A DNA stretch of 64,000 nucleotides. Origin: Verrucolacustris abundans. Lineage in GTDB: Bacteria; Verrucomicrobiota; Verrucomicrobiia; Methylacidiphilales; Verrucolacustridaceae. The stretch is from positions 434,001-498,000 of the forward strand of contig OZ239145.1 in assembly GCA_965194535.1 (NCBI GenBank). Reading direction: 5' to 3'. Below are positions 1-8,259 of this stretch, in pieces (the stretch's first letter is position 1; each line of letters begins with the position of its first letter). The notes below the pieces were generated by a model. It saw nothing but the letters and a program-made list of their open reading frames with translations. It made no database searches and was not told the origin of the DNA. Both the position numbers and the translations under genes were made by a program.

Positions 1-976
1 GCAGATTTCCTGAGCGGGCAACCTGATCTCCGGGCTTGAGGCCCTCGAGGATTTCGATTTTGCCTGGAGTTCGAAAACCCACTTTTACGGGAACCAGTTC
101 TGCCACACCGTCGTTCGCGCGATAAACGGCAAAGCCCCTGTCGTGGGGAAAGATGCAATCCTCTGGAAGGGTAAGGGCTTTTTCTTTAGTGCCGACGGTT
201 AGGGTAAGATTCGCGAACATGCCGGGTTTGAGGCGATGATCCGTGTTGGGAACGAGCGCACGTACGCGGACGGTTCGGGTGGCCACATCGACTTGGGGTT
301 CGATCAGGTAAATTTCTCCTGAGAAAGACTCCTCGGGGTGAGAAGCAACGGTCAGTTTTAATGTTTGGCCAGGGGTGACACGGGCGCTGTATCGCTCAGG
401 AACACTGAAGTTGAGTTTCATTCGATCCATGGCGTAGATGCTGACCAAAACAGTTTGAGGACTGACGTATTGGCCGACACTAACATTGCGTTGGCCGAGA
501 ATTCCATCAAATGGAGCGGTCAGTGTGTATTCGTGCATTTTTTTGCGTGCGAGGTTTAATGTGGCCACAGACCGTTGGTAGGCAGCGCGTGTCTGATCGT
601 GTTCCTGTTCCGAAATAGTGCCGTCTTTAAGAAGAGTATCGGACCGTTGCATCGTTTGCTTCGCGTAGTTGTAGTCGGCCTCGGCTTCCGCAACTACGGC
701 AGCTTGTTTTGACTCATCGATCTGGAGGATGGGGTCGCCCTTTTTGACCGAACTTCCCTCCGTCATCTGAATCGATGTGATTTCGCCTTCCACCTCGGGT
801 TTGAGATAGACGGACTCATCAGCTTCAATGGAGCCGATCGCGTCTAGGGTTTCTTTAAGAGGCCCGACCTCCACTGTGACAAGTTCTGCGGGGACAGGGG
901 GGTCTTTCGGGGGCCCTCCTCCCTTCATGCAGCCAGCTACGGCAAGGAGTAGACATGGGATGAAATAATGTTTCAT
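1..976 (-). CDS. RND efflux periplasmic adaptor lipoprotein (HlyD/AcrA family), 3' end outside window
   Basis: Membrane fusion protein that would link an inner-membrane RND pump to an outer-membrane channel. The 325 visible residues begin with a lipoprotein signal ending in the lipobox VAGC (Cys16), so the protein is probably lipid-anchored in the periplasm. The family layout is clear: a first barrel-sandwich half near residues 45-80, a helical hairpin (about 80-145) rich in Ala, Glu and Lys, the second half with TLTAPFDGILG near 155-165, then the beta-barrel region with LKPGMFANL. The C-terminus runs off the left edge, where the RND pump gene would be expected. The start is the ATG directly before the lipoprotein signal. 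Substrate unknown. Confidence 0.93.
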   Translation of the reverse strand, partial: MKHYFIPCLLLAVAGCMKGGGPPKDPPVPAELVTVEVGPLKETLDAIGSIEADESVYLKPEVEGEITSIQMTEGSSVKKGDPILQIDESKQAAVVAEAEADYNYAKQTMQRSDTLLKDGTISEQEHDQTRAAYQRSVATLNLARKKMHEYTLTAPFDGILGQRNVSVGQYVSPQTVLVSIYAMDRMKLNFSVPERYSARVTPGQTLKLTVASHPEESFSGEIYLIEPQVDVATRTVRVRALVPNTDHRLKPGMFANLTLTVGTKEKALTLPEDCIFPHDRGFAVYRANDGVAELVPVKVGFRTPGKIEILEGLKPGDQVARSGNL

Positions 977-1017
977 ACTATGAATGATTAATAATGTGAA
1001 GTATCTGCCCTACCAGG

Positions 1018-2013
1018 TCAAGCCGGGAGGGATTTCCGAATCGCGTCGAGAAAAGCGGGGAGGCCTTCTCCACTTTTTGCGGAAATAGGAAAGATAGCCC
1101 GACGGGCTGCAGCACGTAGTGCGGCCAGATTTTTAGCGGATTCGGGAAGGTCGCTTTTATTAGCTGCGACAAGAAACGGGCGTTTTCCAAGAGCGGCATC
1201 GTGAAGTCGGAGCTCTTTACGAAGAAGCCGATAATCCTCGGCGGGATTTCGGCCATCGACTCCGGCGGTATCGATGACGAGTAGAAGTACAGAGCAGCGT
1301 TCAATATGGCGCAGAAAATCGTGTCCTAACCCTTTTCCTTCATTGGCTCCTTCAATTAGTCCGGGGATATCCGCAAGAGTGAAGCGAGTTTCCTCGGGCG
1401 AGCCCACGACTCCAATGTAGGGGGCGAGGGTTGTGAAGGGGTAAGAGGCAATTTTTGGTCGGGCTGCCGAAAACGCAGCTAGGAGACTGGACTTTCCCGC
1501 ATTGGGCAGACCGACGAGTCCGACTTGGGCAATCGATTTCAAAATGAGGATAAATTCTCCTGCCTCTCCAGGGCGACCGTCTTCCGCATGACGAGGAGTT
1601 TGGCGGGTCGATGTGGCAAATCGGGAGTTGCCCCGGCCTCCGCGGCCTCCGTGACAAAGGACAAACTTTTCTCCGGGATGGGTTAAGTCCACCAAAGGGT
1701 CTCCTGCTTCTCCCGGGGGTAGGGGGTAGACCACGGTTCCAGGGGGGACTTTCAACACGCAATCATCCCCTCCGCGACCTGTGCACTGTTTGCCACTGCC
1801 GCTTCCGCCGTGACGGGCGCGGGCGTGGGGTCGGTACCGAAGATCGATCAGATTGTTGAGTTGGGGATCGACGACGAGAACAACGTCTCCTCCTTTTCCT
1901 CCGTCTCCACCGTCCGGGCCCCCTTTGGGCACGAATTTTTCGCGTAGAAAGCTGACGGCACCGCGGCCCCCGTTGCCTGCGTTGGCGTGAAGTCGGACTC
2001 GGTCAACGAACAT
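1018..2013 (-). CDS. obgE: Obg family GTPase ObgE/CgtA
   Basis: Essential P-loop GTPase linked to 50S ribosome assembly and the stress response. The 331-residue product has the glycine-rich Obg fold at residues 1-158 (repeated GGxGG runs such as GGPDGGDGGKGGD) followed by the G domain: G1 GLPNAGKSS at 168-176, G3 DIPGLIEGA from 215, G4 NKSD, and an SAKSGEG G5-like motif. It lacks the extra C-terminal OCT domain seen in some Gram-positive Obg proteins. The start is the ATG of MFVDRV, which matches the family N-terminus; a longer upstream reading frame is only overlap with the preceding gene. That start lies 11 bp inside the CHASE2-like gene, suggesting translational coupling. Confidence 0.97.
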   Translation of the reverse strand: MFVDRVRLHANAGNGGRGAVSFLREKFVPKGGPDGGDGGKGGDVVLVVDPQLNNLIDLRYRPHARARHGGSGSGKQCTGRGGDDCVLKVPPGTVVYPLPPGEAGDPLVDLTHPGEKFVLCHGGRGGRGNSRFATSTRQTPRHAEDGRPGEAGEFILILKSIAQVGLVGLPNAGKSSLLAAFSAARPKIASYPFTTLAPYIGVVGSPEETRFTLADIPGLIEGANEGKGLGHDFLRHIERCSVLLLVIDTAGVDGRNPAEDYRLLRKELRLHDAALGKRPFLVAANKSDLPESAKNLAALRAAARRAIFPISAKSGEGLPAFLDAIRKSLPA

Positions 2014-3202
2014 GGGAAGACTCCATCCAGTGGCATAGGCGGGGTGCAAGAAGAGTGGTGATAACGGCTCCGACAGCGAGAGGAAAAGCACCTGCGTAGC
2101 CCTCGGTTTTCGCTGCAATCCAACCCAAGCCCATGACGAGTCCTCCAAAAGCCAAGGACTCCATCAGACAAACTCTTCCGCGGTTGCCAGAGGAGAGGCC
2201 CAAGAGCCCAGCAAGAGTGAGGATGGATAGAATCACCCAAGAGGGTGGGTGGAGTATTGGCGCAGAGCCTCGGACTAATCCGGTCCATGCACGAACGACA
2301 GCTTCGGCCAAGGAGCGAGGACCGATGGGAGAATCGATGATGGGATCAACTTCGGCCAATCCCCCGGCAAGGATGGCGGGTCTTTTTGAAATCGCTTTGA
2401 GATCGTAGTAGGGACGAACCCCAATGCGTTCCTGTTCGGCGGCAAGAACAACGCCCCGAATTTCCATTTTTTCTGGAAGTTGATCTGGGCGACTCCAGTC
2501 GATCAGTATGGAGCCTCGTAGATCGAGGGGAATGCTTTGAAGTTCGAAATCTTTACTGTCTCGGAGAATTAAGCGACGTCCTTGGAGTGAGGAGTGAGAA
2601 AGATCTGCTCCCAGAGCTTGTGCGTAGAGATGGAGAAGCCAGGAAGCTGTGACGGCATTCTCGTGCCGAAAGACAAGAGGGAGGCGGCAGAGAAGTCCGT
2701 CGGACTCCGGAGTGACTTTCCAGGCAGCGGTTTGACCCGTGCGTCGAAGGCTGGACTCAGGCGCAAAAAAAGAGTCGGCCGGACGAAGAGATTCGATCGA
2801 ACCCGTGTGTGGAATCTTGGGAAGGGAGAGGGTTTCAGCCGAGGAGGATGCAGGAAACGCAGTAGCAGAGAGCGCAGGGGCAAAATAGGCCGCGAGTGCG
2901 CGGGCTAACTGATCGTCTTGAGCGGGTTCAAAGGTGTCGGGGGCGTCTAGGGGGAGAAGAAGTCCGACGGGTTCGGGTCGGTAAGGGGACATGGCTCGCA
3001 GGGCAAGGGTGAGATCCATGCGAGGCCAAGGCCACGATTCGCCTGCAAGGTCCTCGATGGAGATTAAAATGGGGGTGGGGGCGATTTTTCCAGGTGCCGT
3101 AAGGCGGGGAAGGAAGGTTTGGGAGTAGGGAACAAGAGTAACGGCTGCGAGCAGGCCAAGCGCGATTGCCGCGAGGAAGGCGAGGATACGAGAAACGACC
3201 AT
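2003..3202 (-). CDS. CHASE2-like membrane sensor protein without an output domain
   Basis: Putative extracytoplasmic sensor of 399 residues. An N-terminal hydrophobic segment (about 5-25) is followed by a soluble region beginning ILISIEDLAGESWPWPR, which resembles the start of CHASE2 domains (IDD...WPWPR). The C-terminal 80 residues hold about three hydrophobic segments, as CHASE2 proteins usually have. No kinase, cyclase or GGDEF module follows; the protein ends soon after the last segment. It is upstream of and overlaps obgE. Family assignment rests on motif resemblance, and the ligand is unknown. Confidence 0.6.
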   Translation of the reverse strand: MVVSRILAFLAAIALGLLAAVTLVPYSQTFLPRLTAPGKIAPTPILISIEDLAGESWPWPRMDLTLALRAMSPYRPEPVGLLLPLDAPDTFEPAQDDQLARALAAYFAPALSATAFPASSSAETLSLPKIPHTGSIESLRPADSFFAPESSLRRTGQTAAWKVTPESDGLLCRLPLVFRHENAVTASWLLHLYAQALGADLSHSSLQGRRLILRDSKDFELQSIPLDLRGSILIDWSRPDQLPEKMEIRGVVLAAEQERIGVRPYYDLKAISKRPAILAGGLAEVDPIIDSPIGPRSLAEAVVRAWTGLVRGSAPILHPPSWVILSILTLAGLLGLSSGNRGRVCLMESLAFGGLVMGLGWIAAKTEGYAGAFPLAVGAVITTLLAPRLCHWMESSHVR

Positions 3203-3282
3203 GGCTCTTTGTAGCGTAATTTGGATTCAAAGCGATGCGGGAAGCGGGTTGAAAATAGGTACCGGGGAAGTAAGATCGAAGG

Positions 3283-3588
3283 ATGCGCGCTGGCATTACC
3301 GAAACTCCAACGGTTACCCCTGTTCAAGAAACCGATTTTGCGGAGGCCTTTGCGAAAGGATGGCAGGTCTTGGTGTGGAACGACCCTGTGAATTTGATGA
3401 GTTATGTGGTTTATGTTTTTCAAAAAGTGCTGGGGTTTGATGAGGTAAAAGCCAAGAAGCATATGTTGGAGGTCCATGAGCAGGGCAAGAGCGTGGTTGC
3501 GATCGAGACAAGGGAAAAAGCGGAGATGTATTGCCACCGATTGCAGGAGTTTGGATTACAGTCGACGCTTGAGGCTCGGCCGGCTTGA
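3283..3588 (+). CDS. clpS: ATP-dependent Clp protease adaptor ClpS
   Basis: N-degron adaptor that delivers substrates to the ClpA or ClpC unfoldase. The 101-residue product has the ClpS core with VWNDPVNLMSYVVYVFQ (about residues 29-46) and MLEVHEQGKSVV (about 62-74). The WNDPVNLMSYV form is typical of the actinobacterial-style branch, not the enterobacterial one. Its TGA overlaps the TTG start of the next gene (TTGA), so the two are probably translated together. It is divergent from the CHASE2-like gene across only 80 bp. Confidence 0.95.
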   Translation: MRAGITETPTVTPVQETDFAEAFAKGWQVLVWNDPVNLMSYVVYVFQKVLGFDEVKAKKHMLEVHEQGKSVVAIETREKAEMYCHRLQEFGLQSTLEARPA

Positions 3589-4076
3589 GAATTGAGAAGG
3601 GGCCCACGGGGGGCCGACATTTTGATTTTGCAGCCCCTGAGGCTGCCCTGTTGAGGCAGGCGCTGGAGAGCACGGTTGTGGCCTATCGGATGGCGCCGGC
3701 GGAGTTAGATCCCATGGTGGGGAACGTTTGGTATCGTCAAGCAGGGTTAAGGGAGGTCGGGATTCGGGGCGAAGATGCATTCCATTGGGTTGAGGGATTG
3801 CATGAGGTGCGGTTAGGAAGAGAGAAATTGGCGAACCGATGGATAAAAACACTTCCTCCGATTGGGCAAGCAGGACGATGGCATTTAGCTGAAGACGAGG
3901 TGGAGCATTTTGTGGCAACGCTGAATGACCACCGGCTGCGCAGAGCGGCAGAATTTGATTTAGGGGAAGGGGATTTAGAGGTCAGGGCGATGGAAAAATC
4001 CAAAGGGGATAAAAGAGTGGCTTTGGTAGAGATTCACTTCTTAGCTTGGATGATCGAACTCCTTCTCCATGAGTAA
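3585..4076 (+). CDS. DUF2017-like protein coupled to clpS
   Basis: Protein of unknown function, 163 residues, helical and charged. It resembles the DUF2017 family that follows clpS in actinobacteria: an early hydrophobic helix (FAAPEAALLRQALESTV) and a C-terminal WMIELLLHE. The TTG start overlaps the clpS stop by 4 bp, and no better start lies nearby. The gene order suggests a role with ClpS, but nothing in the sequence shows a catalytic site. The assignment rests on context plus weak similarity. Confidence 0.6.
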   Translation: MRIEKGPTGGRHFDFAAPEAALLRQALESTVVAYRMAPAELDPMVGNVWYRQAGLREVGIRGEDAFHWVEGLHEVRLGREKLANRWIKTLPPIGQAGRWHLAEDEVEHFVATLNDHRLRRAAEFDLGEGDLEVRAMEKSKGDKRVALVEIHFLAWMIELLLHE

Positions 4077-4085
4077 GTTATCCAG

Positions 4086-4106
4086 CAAGAGAACTCCTTT
4101 CTCTTG
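4086..4106 (+). terminator. Hairpin after the clpS operon, possible weak terminator
   Basis: Perfect 7-bp stem CAAGAGA / TCTCTTG with a 7-nt loop, 10 bases after the DUF2017 stop. There is no U-tract, so intrinsic termination would be inefficient. It could instead be an RNA processing or stabilising hairpin. Confidence 0.3.
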
Positions 4107-4148
4107 GTAATCCTGAAATTGGTGCTAGAAACTCGTTTACGTAATTCT

Positions 4149-5423
4149 ATGTCAAAGAGGACCGATATTATTGTGGTAGGGGCTGGGCCTGCAGGTTGTG
4201 CAGTTGCGCGAGCTTATGCTTTGGCGGGAAAAAAAGTCATTTTGTTGGAAGCAGAGCCGGAGGGCAAAAGCAGCAAACGTTTTGCTGGGGAGTGGTTACA
4301 TCCGCAGGGGGTCGATGCGCTGAAAAAGTTGGGTTTTGGATCGATCGCGTCGATGTAGGGTCGTCCACAAGGTCGTGGTTTTGTTGTGTATCCCGGTCAT
4401 GGGGAATCCCCTGTGAAGTTAGATTATGTGGAGGGACAGAGGGGGCTGGCATTTCATCACGGTGATTTAGTGGATGAGATGCGAAAGTTAGTTTCTGAAA
4501 CGAATGGAGTGACTTTTCGACAAGGGGTGCGTGTAGCGGCAGTGGATGACCAGGGAGTCACACTCGAAAATGGTGAGAGGTTGGAGGCGGAAAGAGTAGT
4601 TGGGGCGGATGGTCGCTCGAGTGTTGTTCGTAGAAGTTTGCGTGGTTCAGGAAACCACAAGGCGATGTCCGCAATGACGGGAATTCTTTTAGAGGGAGTG
4701 AAGGCCCCGTATCCGGAATACGGCCATGTATTTTTAGGGAAGCCGAGTTTTCTATTGGGGTACGAGATCGCGCCTTCCGTTGTCCGCATCTGTGTGGATG
4801 TTCCCTTAAAATATAAAACGGAAATGAAAGACCCTGAGTGGTTGATTGCCGCCACGCGCGATACTTTGCCTGCTGTGTGGAGAAAGCCTTGCGAGGATCA
4901 GATTCGGGGCGGTCATTTGCGCTGGCAAGCAAACCACTTTTTGGCTCGGGCTGACTATGGAAATGGCCGACGTGTTTTGATCGGAGATGCGGCAGGTCAC
5001 ACGCATCCTTTGACGGCGACTGGAATTACCAATGGTCTGGTGGACGCGATCGAGCTTGTGGAGACAAAGCGATTTGAGTCCTTTGCGAAGAGTCGTCGTA
5101 GGGCGTGTCGCGTGCCCGAGCTTCTGTCTCGTGCTCTGTATGATTGTTTCTCGAAAGAGGATGCTTTTTCACAATCCCTGCGTCGCGCTGTGGTTTCGCT
5201 ATGGCGCAATGATGAGAAGGAGAGAGAGCGAACGATGGGGTTGCTGATGGGGAACGGCCAATCTTTCATCACCTTTGCGTGGCCATTTCTTAAGGCTTTA
5301 GTCGGGGCTTGGAGGGGGCGGGACAACACGACGACGATGGGCGCGGATCTTGCCTCAATCGCGAGTTGGATTCGATTGCCCATGGCGTACGCGATGGCAG
5401 GTTGGGTTCGTCCTAAAGCATAA
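4149..5423 (+). pseudogene. Squalene monooxygenase (squalene epoxidase)-like FAD enzyme, interrupted by an in-frame TAG
   Basis: FAD-dependent monooxygenase that would form 2,3-oxidosqualene from squalene. Read through, it is 424 codons. The N-terminus has the dinucleotide-binding motif VGAGPAG (10-16) and GEWLHPQG, matching GEFLQPGG of eukaryotic squalene epoxidases. Further on are LAFHHG, LIGDAAGHTHPLT (matching the GDA...HPLT motif) and RALYDCFS (matching QALYELFS). Codon 70 (4356-4358) is TAG; the frame is intact on both sides and spacing to homologues is normal, so one C-to-T change (CAG to TAG) would explain it. It is convergent with the oxidosqualene cyclase 41 bp away. It may be a pseudogene, a recent mutation or a sequence error; a weak GTG restart at 4386 would lack the FAD motif. 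Confidence 0.85.
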
Positions 5424-5464
5424 GCACCGGCCTTTTCTGTTTCCCGCCGACTTACCGAAGCGGA

Positions 5465-7408
5465 TTACGATTTTAGAAACGCAGCAAAAGCTTTGAGAGG
5501 GAAGGCGCGCTTGTAGTGATCGTAGCGAATTAAAGTGGTCCGATAAAAAAGCCCGGGAATGGGTTGTGGAGGAAAATCTCCATCCGCTTTCTGTTGTTTC
5601 AGTAAAAATTCCAATCCTCTCACAACCGCAGAATCTTCCTTCGAACCACTGGCCAGAAGTGCAAGTACAGCTAGAGCAGTGGGCTCGACCAATCCCTTCT
5701 CACTCGGAAGGGGACGACGGAGTAGGCAGGAGTCAGGATGCTCTCCCCATCCACCATCTGCGTGCTGTTGAGAAAGTAGAAAATTACGGCCTTTCACGAT
5801 TCGGGTGTCTTCCTTGGGGAGGCCTGCGGCGATCAGCCCAGGAATTGCAAATGATGTGCCGTAATTGAAGCAGATTCCCCAAACAGCTTCCCACGAACCA
5901 TCGGGCCGTTGGGTTTCGCTTAAGTATCGTATGCCCTCTGCAATGGCATGATCGACTCCCGCACTTTGCATCTGGGGGTAGTGGTTCCGAATGAGTGCCA
6001 AAGCGGATAGCACGGAGCCTGTGCATTCAGCAAAGGAGTGATCCACCATGATGTCAGCAAAGACGTGAGAGGCATTGAACGCCTCAATCCAAAGAGGACC
6101 GACCACTCGATCGCAGCTGCCCCACCCTCCGTCTCGGTTCTGATAACTAAGAATAAAACGCACTCCATCCTCCAAGACAGATGGAGAGGGAGGAGAGGAC
6201 AAAAAGGGGCATGCGGCGACCAAGGCAAGCAGGCTTTCGGCGGTGCAATCAGCAATGGACCATCCGTTTTTACGTTCGCTGAATGGCCATCCACCCTTCC
6301 GTGGTAAACGGTGATAACGACGAGGATTAGGAAGTTCGTCGATCACCTGATTTTCCAATAAGTAGCGACATCCCTCTTGGATCGACTTCTTAGGAGCTAG
6401 GCTTGATTCCAGATGGGTCATGCCCTGCAAAGTGAAAGCCGTGTCCCAGACTTTGGATGAGGTGAAGCCTTGGCAGGCGATGTGGTTGGTATGATTCCAG
6501 AGGTATCGGGGGAGCTGTTGCCAACTGCGTGCGACTCGATCGGGCTGTCCCTCAACAAAATGAGCCAAAGTGTTATAGCAGGCGTTGACAGGGGCTTGTC
6601 GGATGTAGTCGGACTGTTCGTCCTCGTAGCAGATGTGCTCGTAAGTCAGATGAAGTGCTTTGCGACGGATGAAAGGAGGAATCCATTTTTCGAGGCAACG
6701 CACGATTGGCATGGCGAGACGAACCAGAAGGGTTTCGGGAACAATATGGTCAGTGGGGGCGAGGTCGGCCCGGTGCTTGGGCCAATCGATCTGATCGAAT
6801 CCCTGTGGAAAAAGCTCCTTTCGAAGTTCACGAAGTAGTGGATCGAGAGGTGCCTGCCACCGACGTCCGTAGAAGTAGGCCATAGGCAGATAAACAATGC
6901 GCACGTAACCCGAAATATTAATGGGCTGAACCGGCACCCATGAGGGCAGCAGGTAAAGCTCGGGAGGGACGGGAGTCACCCCGGACCAGTCATACAGGTT
7001 GAGAATAGAGAGAATGAACTTCCCCCACGCCGCGGCTTTGACGGGGGTGCCTGAGTTGTGAATCCAATTCCTCATTCGGGTAAGTTCCGGGCGATCTGGC
7101 TTTTCATCCAAGATTCGAAGGGCGACGTAGGAGATCGCACTTGTAAAAACAGCGCCTTGGACCGACTCCTCGTGAAGTCCGACGGACCCGTCCGCCAACT
7201 GGGGGCTAAGCAGGCCTGCAACGAATCGGGAACGGTCCTTCTGTGACACCGGATGTTTTGTCAGATAGGTGGTGATGACATAGAGGGGTAAAAGAAAGTT
7301 AGGTCCTGTGTAGGGGACGGACCAACTTCCGTCCTCGACCTGTGTGTGCTCTAGAAATCCAAGCAGACGTTGGGTTGCCTCAGTTACGGAAGCTTTGAGG
7401 ACGCTCAT
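5465..7408 (-). CDS. Oxidosqualene cyclase family triterpene cyclase
   Basis: Class II triterpene cyclase of 647 residues. It was tested against the squalene-hopene cyclase alternative: the catalytic motif is DCTAE (Asp387-Glu391), as in lanosterol and cycloartenol synthases, not DxDDTA. Also in OSC register are VWDTAF (320-325), KGGWPFS (371-377), VFADIMVDHSFAECT (449-463, with Cys462 matching human Cys533), GSWEAVWGICFNYGT (504-518) and DGGWGEHPDSC. QW-type repeats include QVEDGSW, QNRDGGW, QRPDGSW and QHADGGW. Product-determining positions are unusual: Phe315, Asn381 and Ile385 align with plant Tyr410, His477 and Ile481, and Tyr168 with human His232. The start overlaps the PIG-L stop by 4 bp. 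Probably a peripheral membrane enzyme; its product cannot be predicted. Confidence 0.95.
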   Translation of the reverse strand: MSVLKASVTEATQRLLGFLEHTQVEDGSWSVPYTGPNFLLPLYVITTYLTKHPVSQKDRSRFVAGLLSPQLADGSVGLHEESVQGAVFTSAISYVALRILDEKPDRPELTRMRNWIHNSGTPVKAAAWGKFILSILNLYDWSGVTPVPPELYLLPSWVPVQPINISGYVRIVYLPMAYFYGRRWQAPLDPLLRELRKELFPQGFDQIDWPKHRADLAPTDHIVPETLLVRLAMPIVRCLEKWIPPFIRRKALHLTYEHICYEDEQSDYIRQAPVNACYNTLAHFVEGQPDRVARSWQQLPRYLWNHTNHIACQGFTSSKVWDTAFTLQGMTHLESSLAPKKSIQEGCRYLLENQVIDELPNPRRYHRLPRKGGWPFSERKNGWSIADCTAESLLALVAACPFLSSPPSPSVLEDGVRFILSYQNRDGGWGSCDRVVGPLWIEAFNASHVFADIMVDHSFAECTGSVLSALALIRNHYPQMQSAGVDHAIAEGIRYLSETQRPDGSWEAVWGICFNYGTSFAIPGLIAAGLPKEDTRIVKGRNFLLSQQHADGGWGEHPDSCLLRRPLPSEKGLVEPTALAVLALLASGSKEDSAVVRGLEFLLKQQKADGDFPPQPIPGLFYRTTLIRYDHYKRAFPLKAFAAFLKS

Positions 7409-8259
7409 TTCTTTGAACTTAATTTTTCAATACGTGCGAGAGTTTGAGCCCGAAAGAGGTCGAGTGTGGGGGCAAGAAAGTCTGTAAGGGAATCTTTAGT
7501 TTGAAGAAGGGGGCGCAGATCAAGAGCGAGAACAATCTCCTCTGCAGAATCGGGTTGCGTGGGATTTCCAAAAGTGGCTTGGGCATGGCGCCGACCTACT
7601 GCAGCCCGGTCGTAGCGCTTTCCCCCTTCGACCTGGGATTCAAAACAGCGGAGGAGAGAAGTGCCAAGCGTTTCACTTGCGGGACAGGGGAGTCGGACAA
7701 TGTGGGAGGAAGGAACCCAGTCCAGATCTCCCCAAACTTCACATCCGTACACCTCCTTGGGTAACGCCGAGGTGGGCAACTTTCTCAAAGCTTCGAGGCA
7801 AGCGAGCAGGACAGCGATATGGGTCTCATGTCGATCGGCTGGGTTATGAAGATAGAGAACCTCGGGTTGGGCGATTGCTAGGATTTGAGTAATTTCAGCT
7901 ACGACTTGAGAGCGGTCGGTTTGTCGTACCGTGGAGCTTGGATGAGACAGCTGGATTACGGAGGCGTACTTCCCGATGTCGGCGGCCGCCCGTTGCTCTT
8001 TTTGGCGAATGGGAATGAGTTGGGCGTCGGGAGTTGAGGAGAATCGTCCTGTGCGAGGGGCCCCAGCCCCATCTGTTACGACGACTCCTGAAAAATGCTT
8101 TTTCGGATCTTGAAAACAGGTCGCGATCCCTGGGTAAGCCAGAATTTCCAGATCATCCGCGTGGGCGCCGATTCCCATGTGGGTGGTGGATGCGAGTGCT
8201 TTGGAGGGATCTTGGCCTTGGGGGGCATAGAAGTTGGATTGAGGTTGAGAGAAGTTCAT
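7405..8259 (-). CDS. PIG-L family zinc-dependent deacetylase
   Basis: Metal-dependent N-deacetylase family (LmbE/PIG-L/MshB), typically acting on N-acetyl sugars. The 284-residue protein has the metal motif AHADDLE near residue 33 (family AHPDD) and the downstream HETH. The start ATG overlaps the GtrA-like stop (ATGA), and its own stop overlaps the cyclase start (ATGA), making a tightly coupled three-gene operon. That arrangement suggests it acts on a glycosylated lipid linked to the cyclase product, but this is inference only. Confidence 0.88.
   Translation of the reverse strand: MNFSQPQSNFYAPQGQDPSKALASTTHMGIGAHADDLEILAYPGIATCFQDPKKHFSGVVVTDGAGAPRTGRFSSTPDAQLIPIRQKEQRAAADIGKYASVIQLSHPSSTVRQTDRSQVVAEITQILAIAQPEVLYLHNPADRHETHIAVLLACLEALRKLPTSALPKEVYGCEVWGDLDWVPSSHIVRLPCPASETLGTSLLRCFESQVEGGKRYDRAAVGRRHAQATFGNPTQPDSAEEIVLALDLRPLLQTKDSLTDFLAPTLDLFRAQTLARIEKLSSKK

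Noticed and set aside
4149..5423. TAG as a reassigned codon or a frameshift in the epoxidase
   Set aside because: TAG ends other intact genes in the window, and the halves are in one frame with normal spacing, so neither explanation fits.
5465..7408. Squalene-hopene cyclase
   Set aside because: The acidic motif is DCTAE and no DxDDTA is present; flanking blocks match oxidosqualene cyclases.
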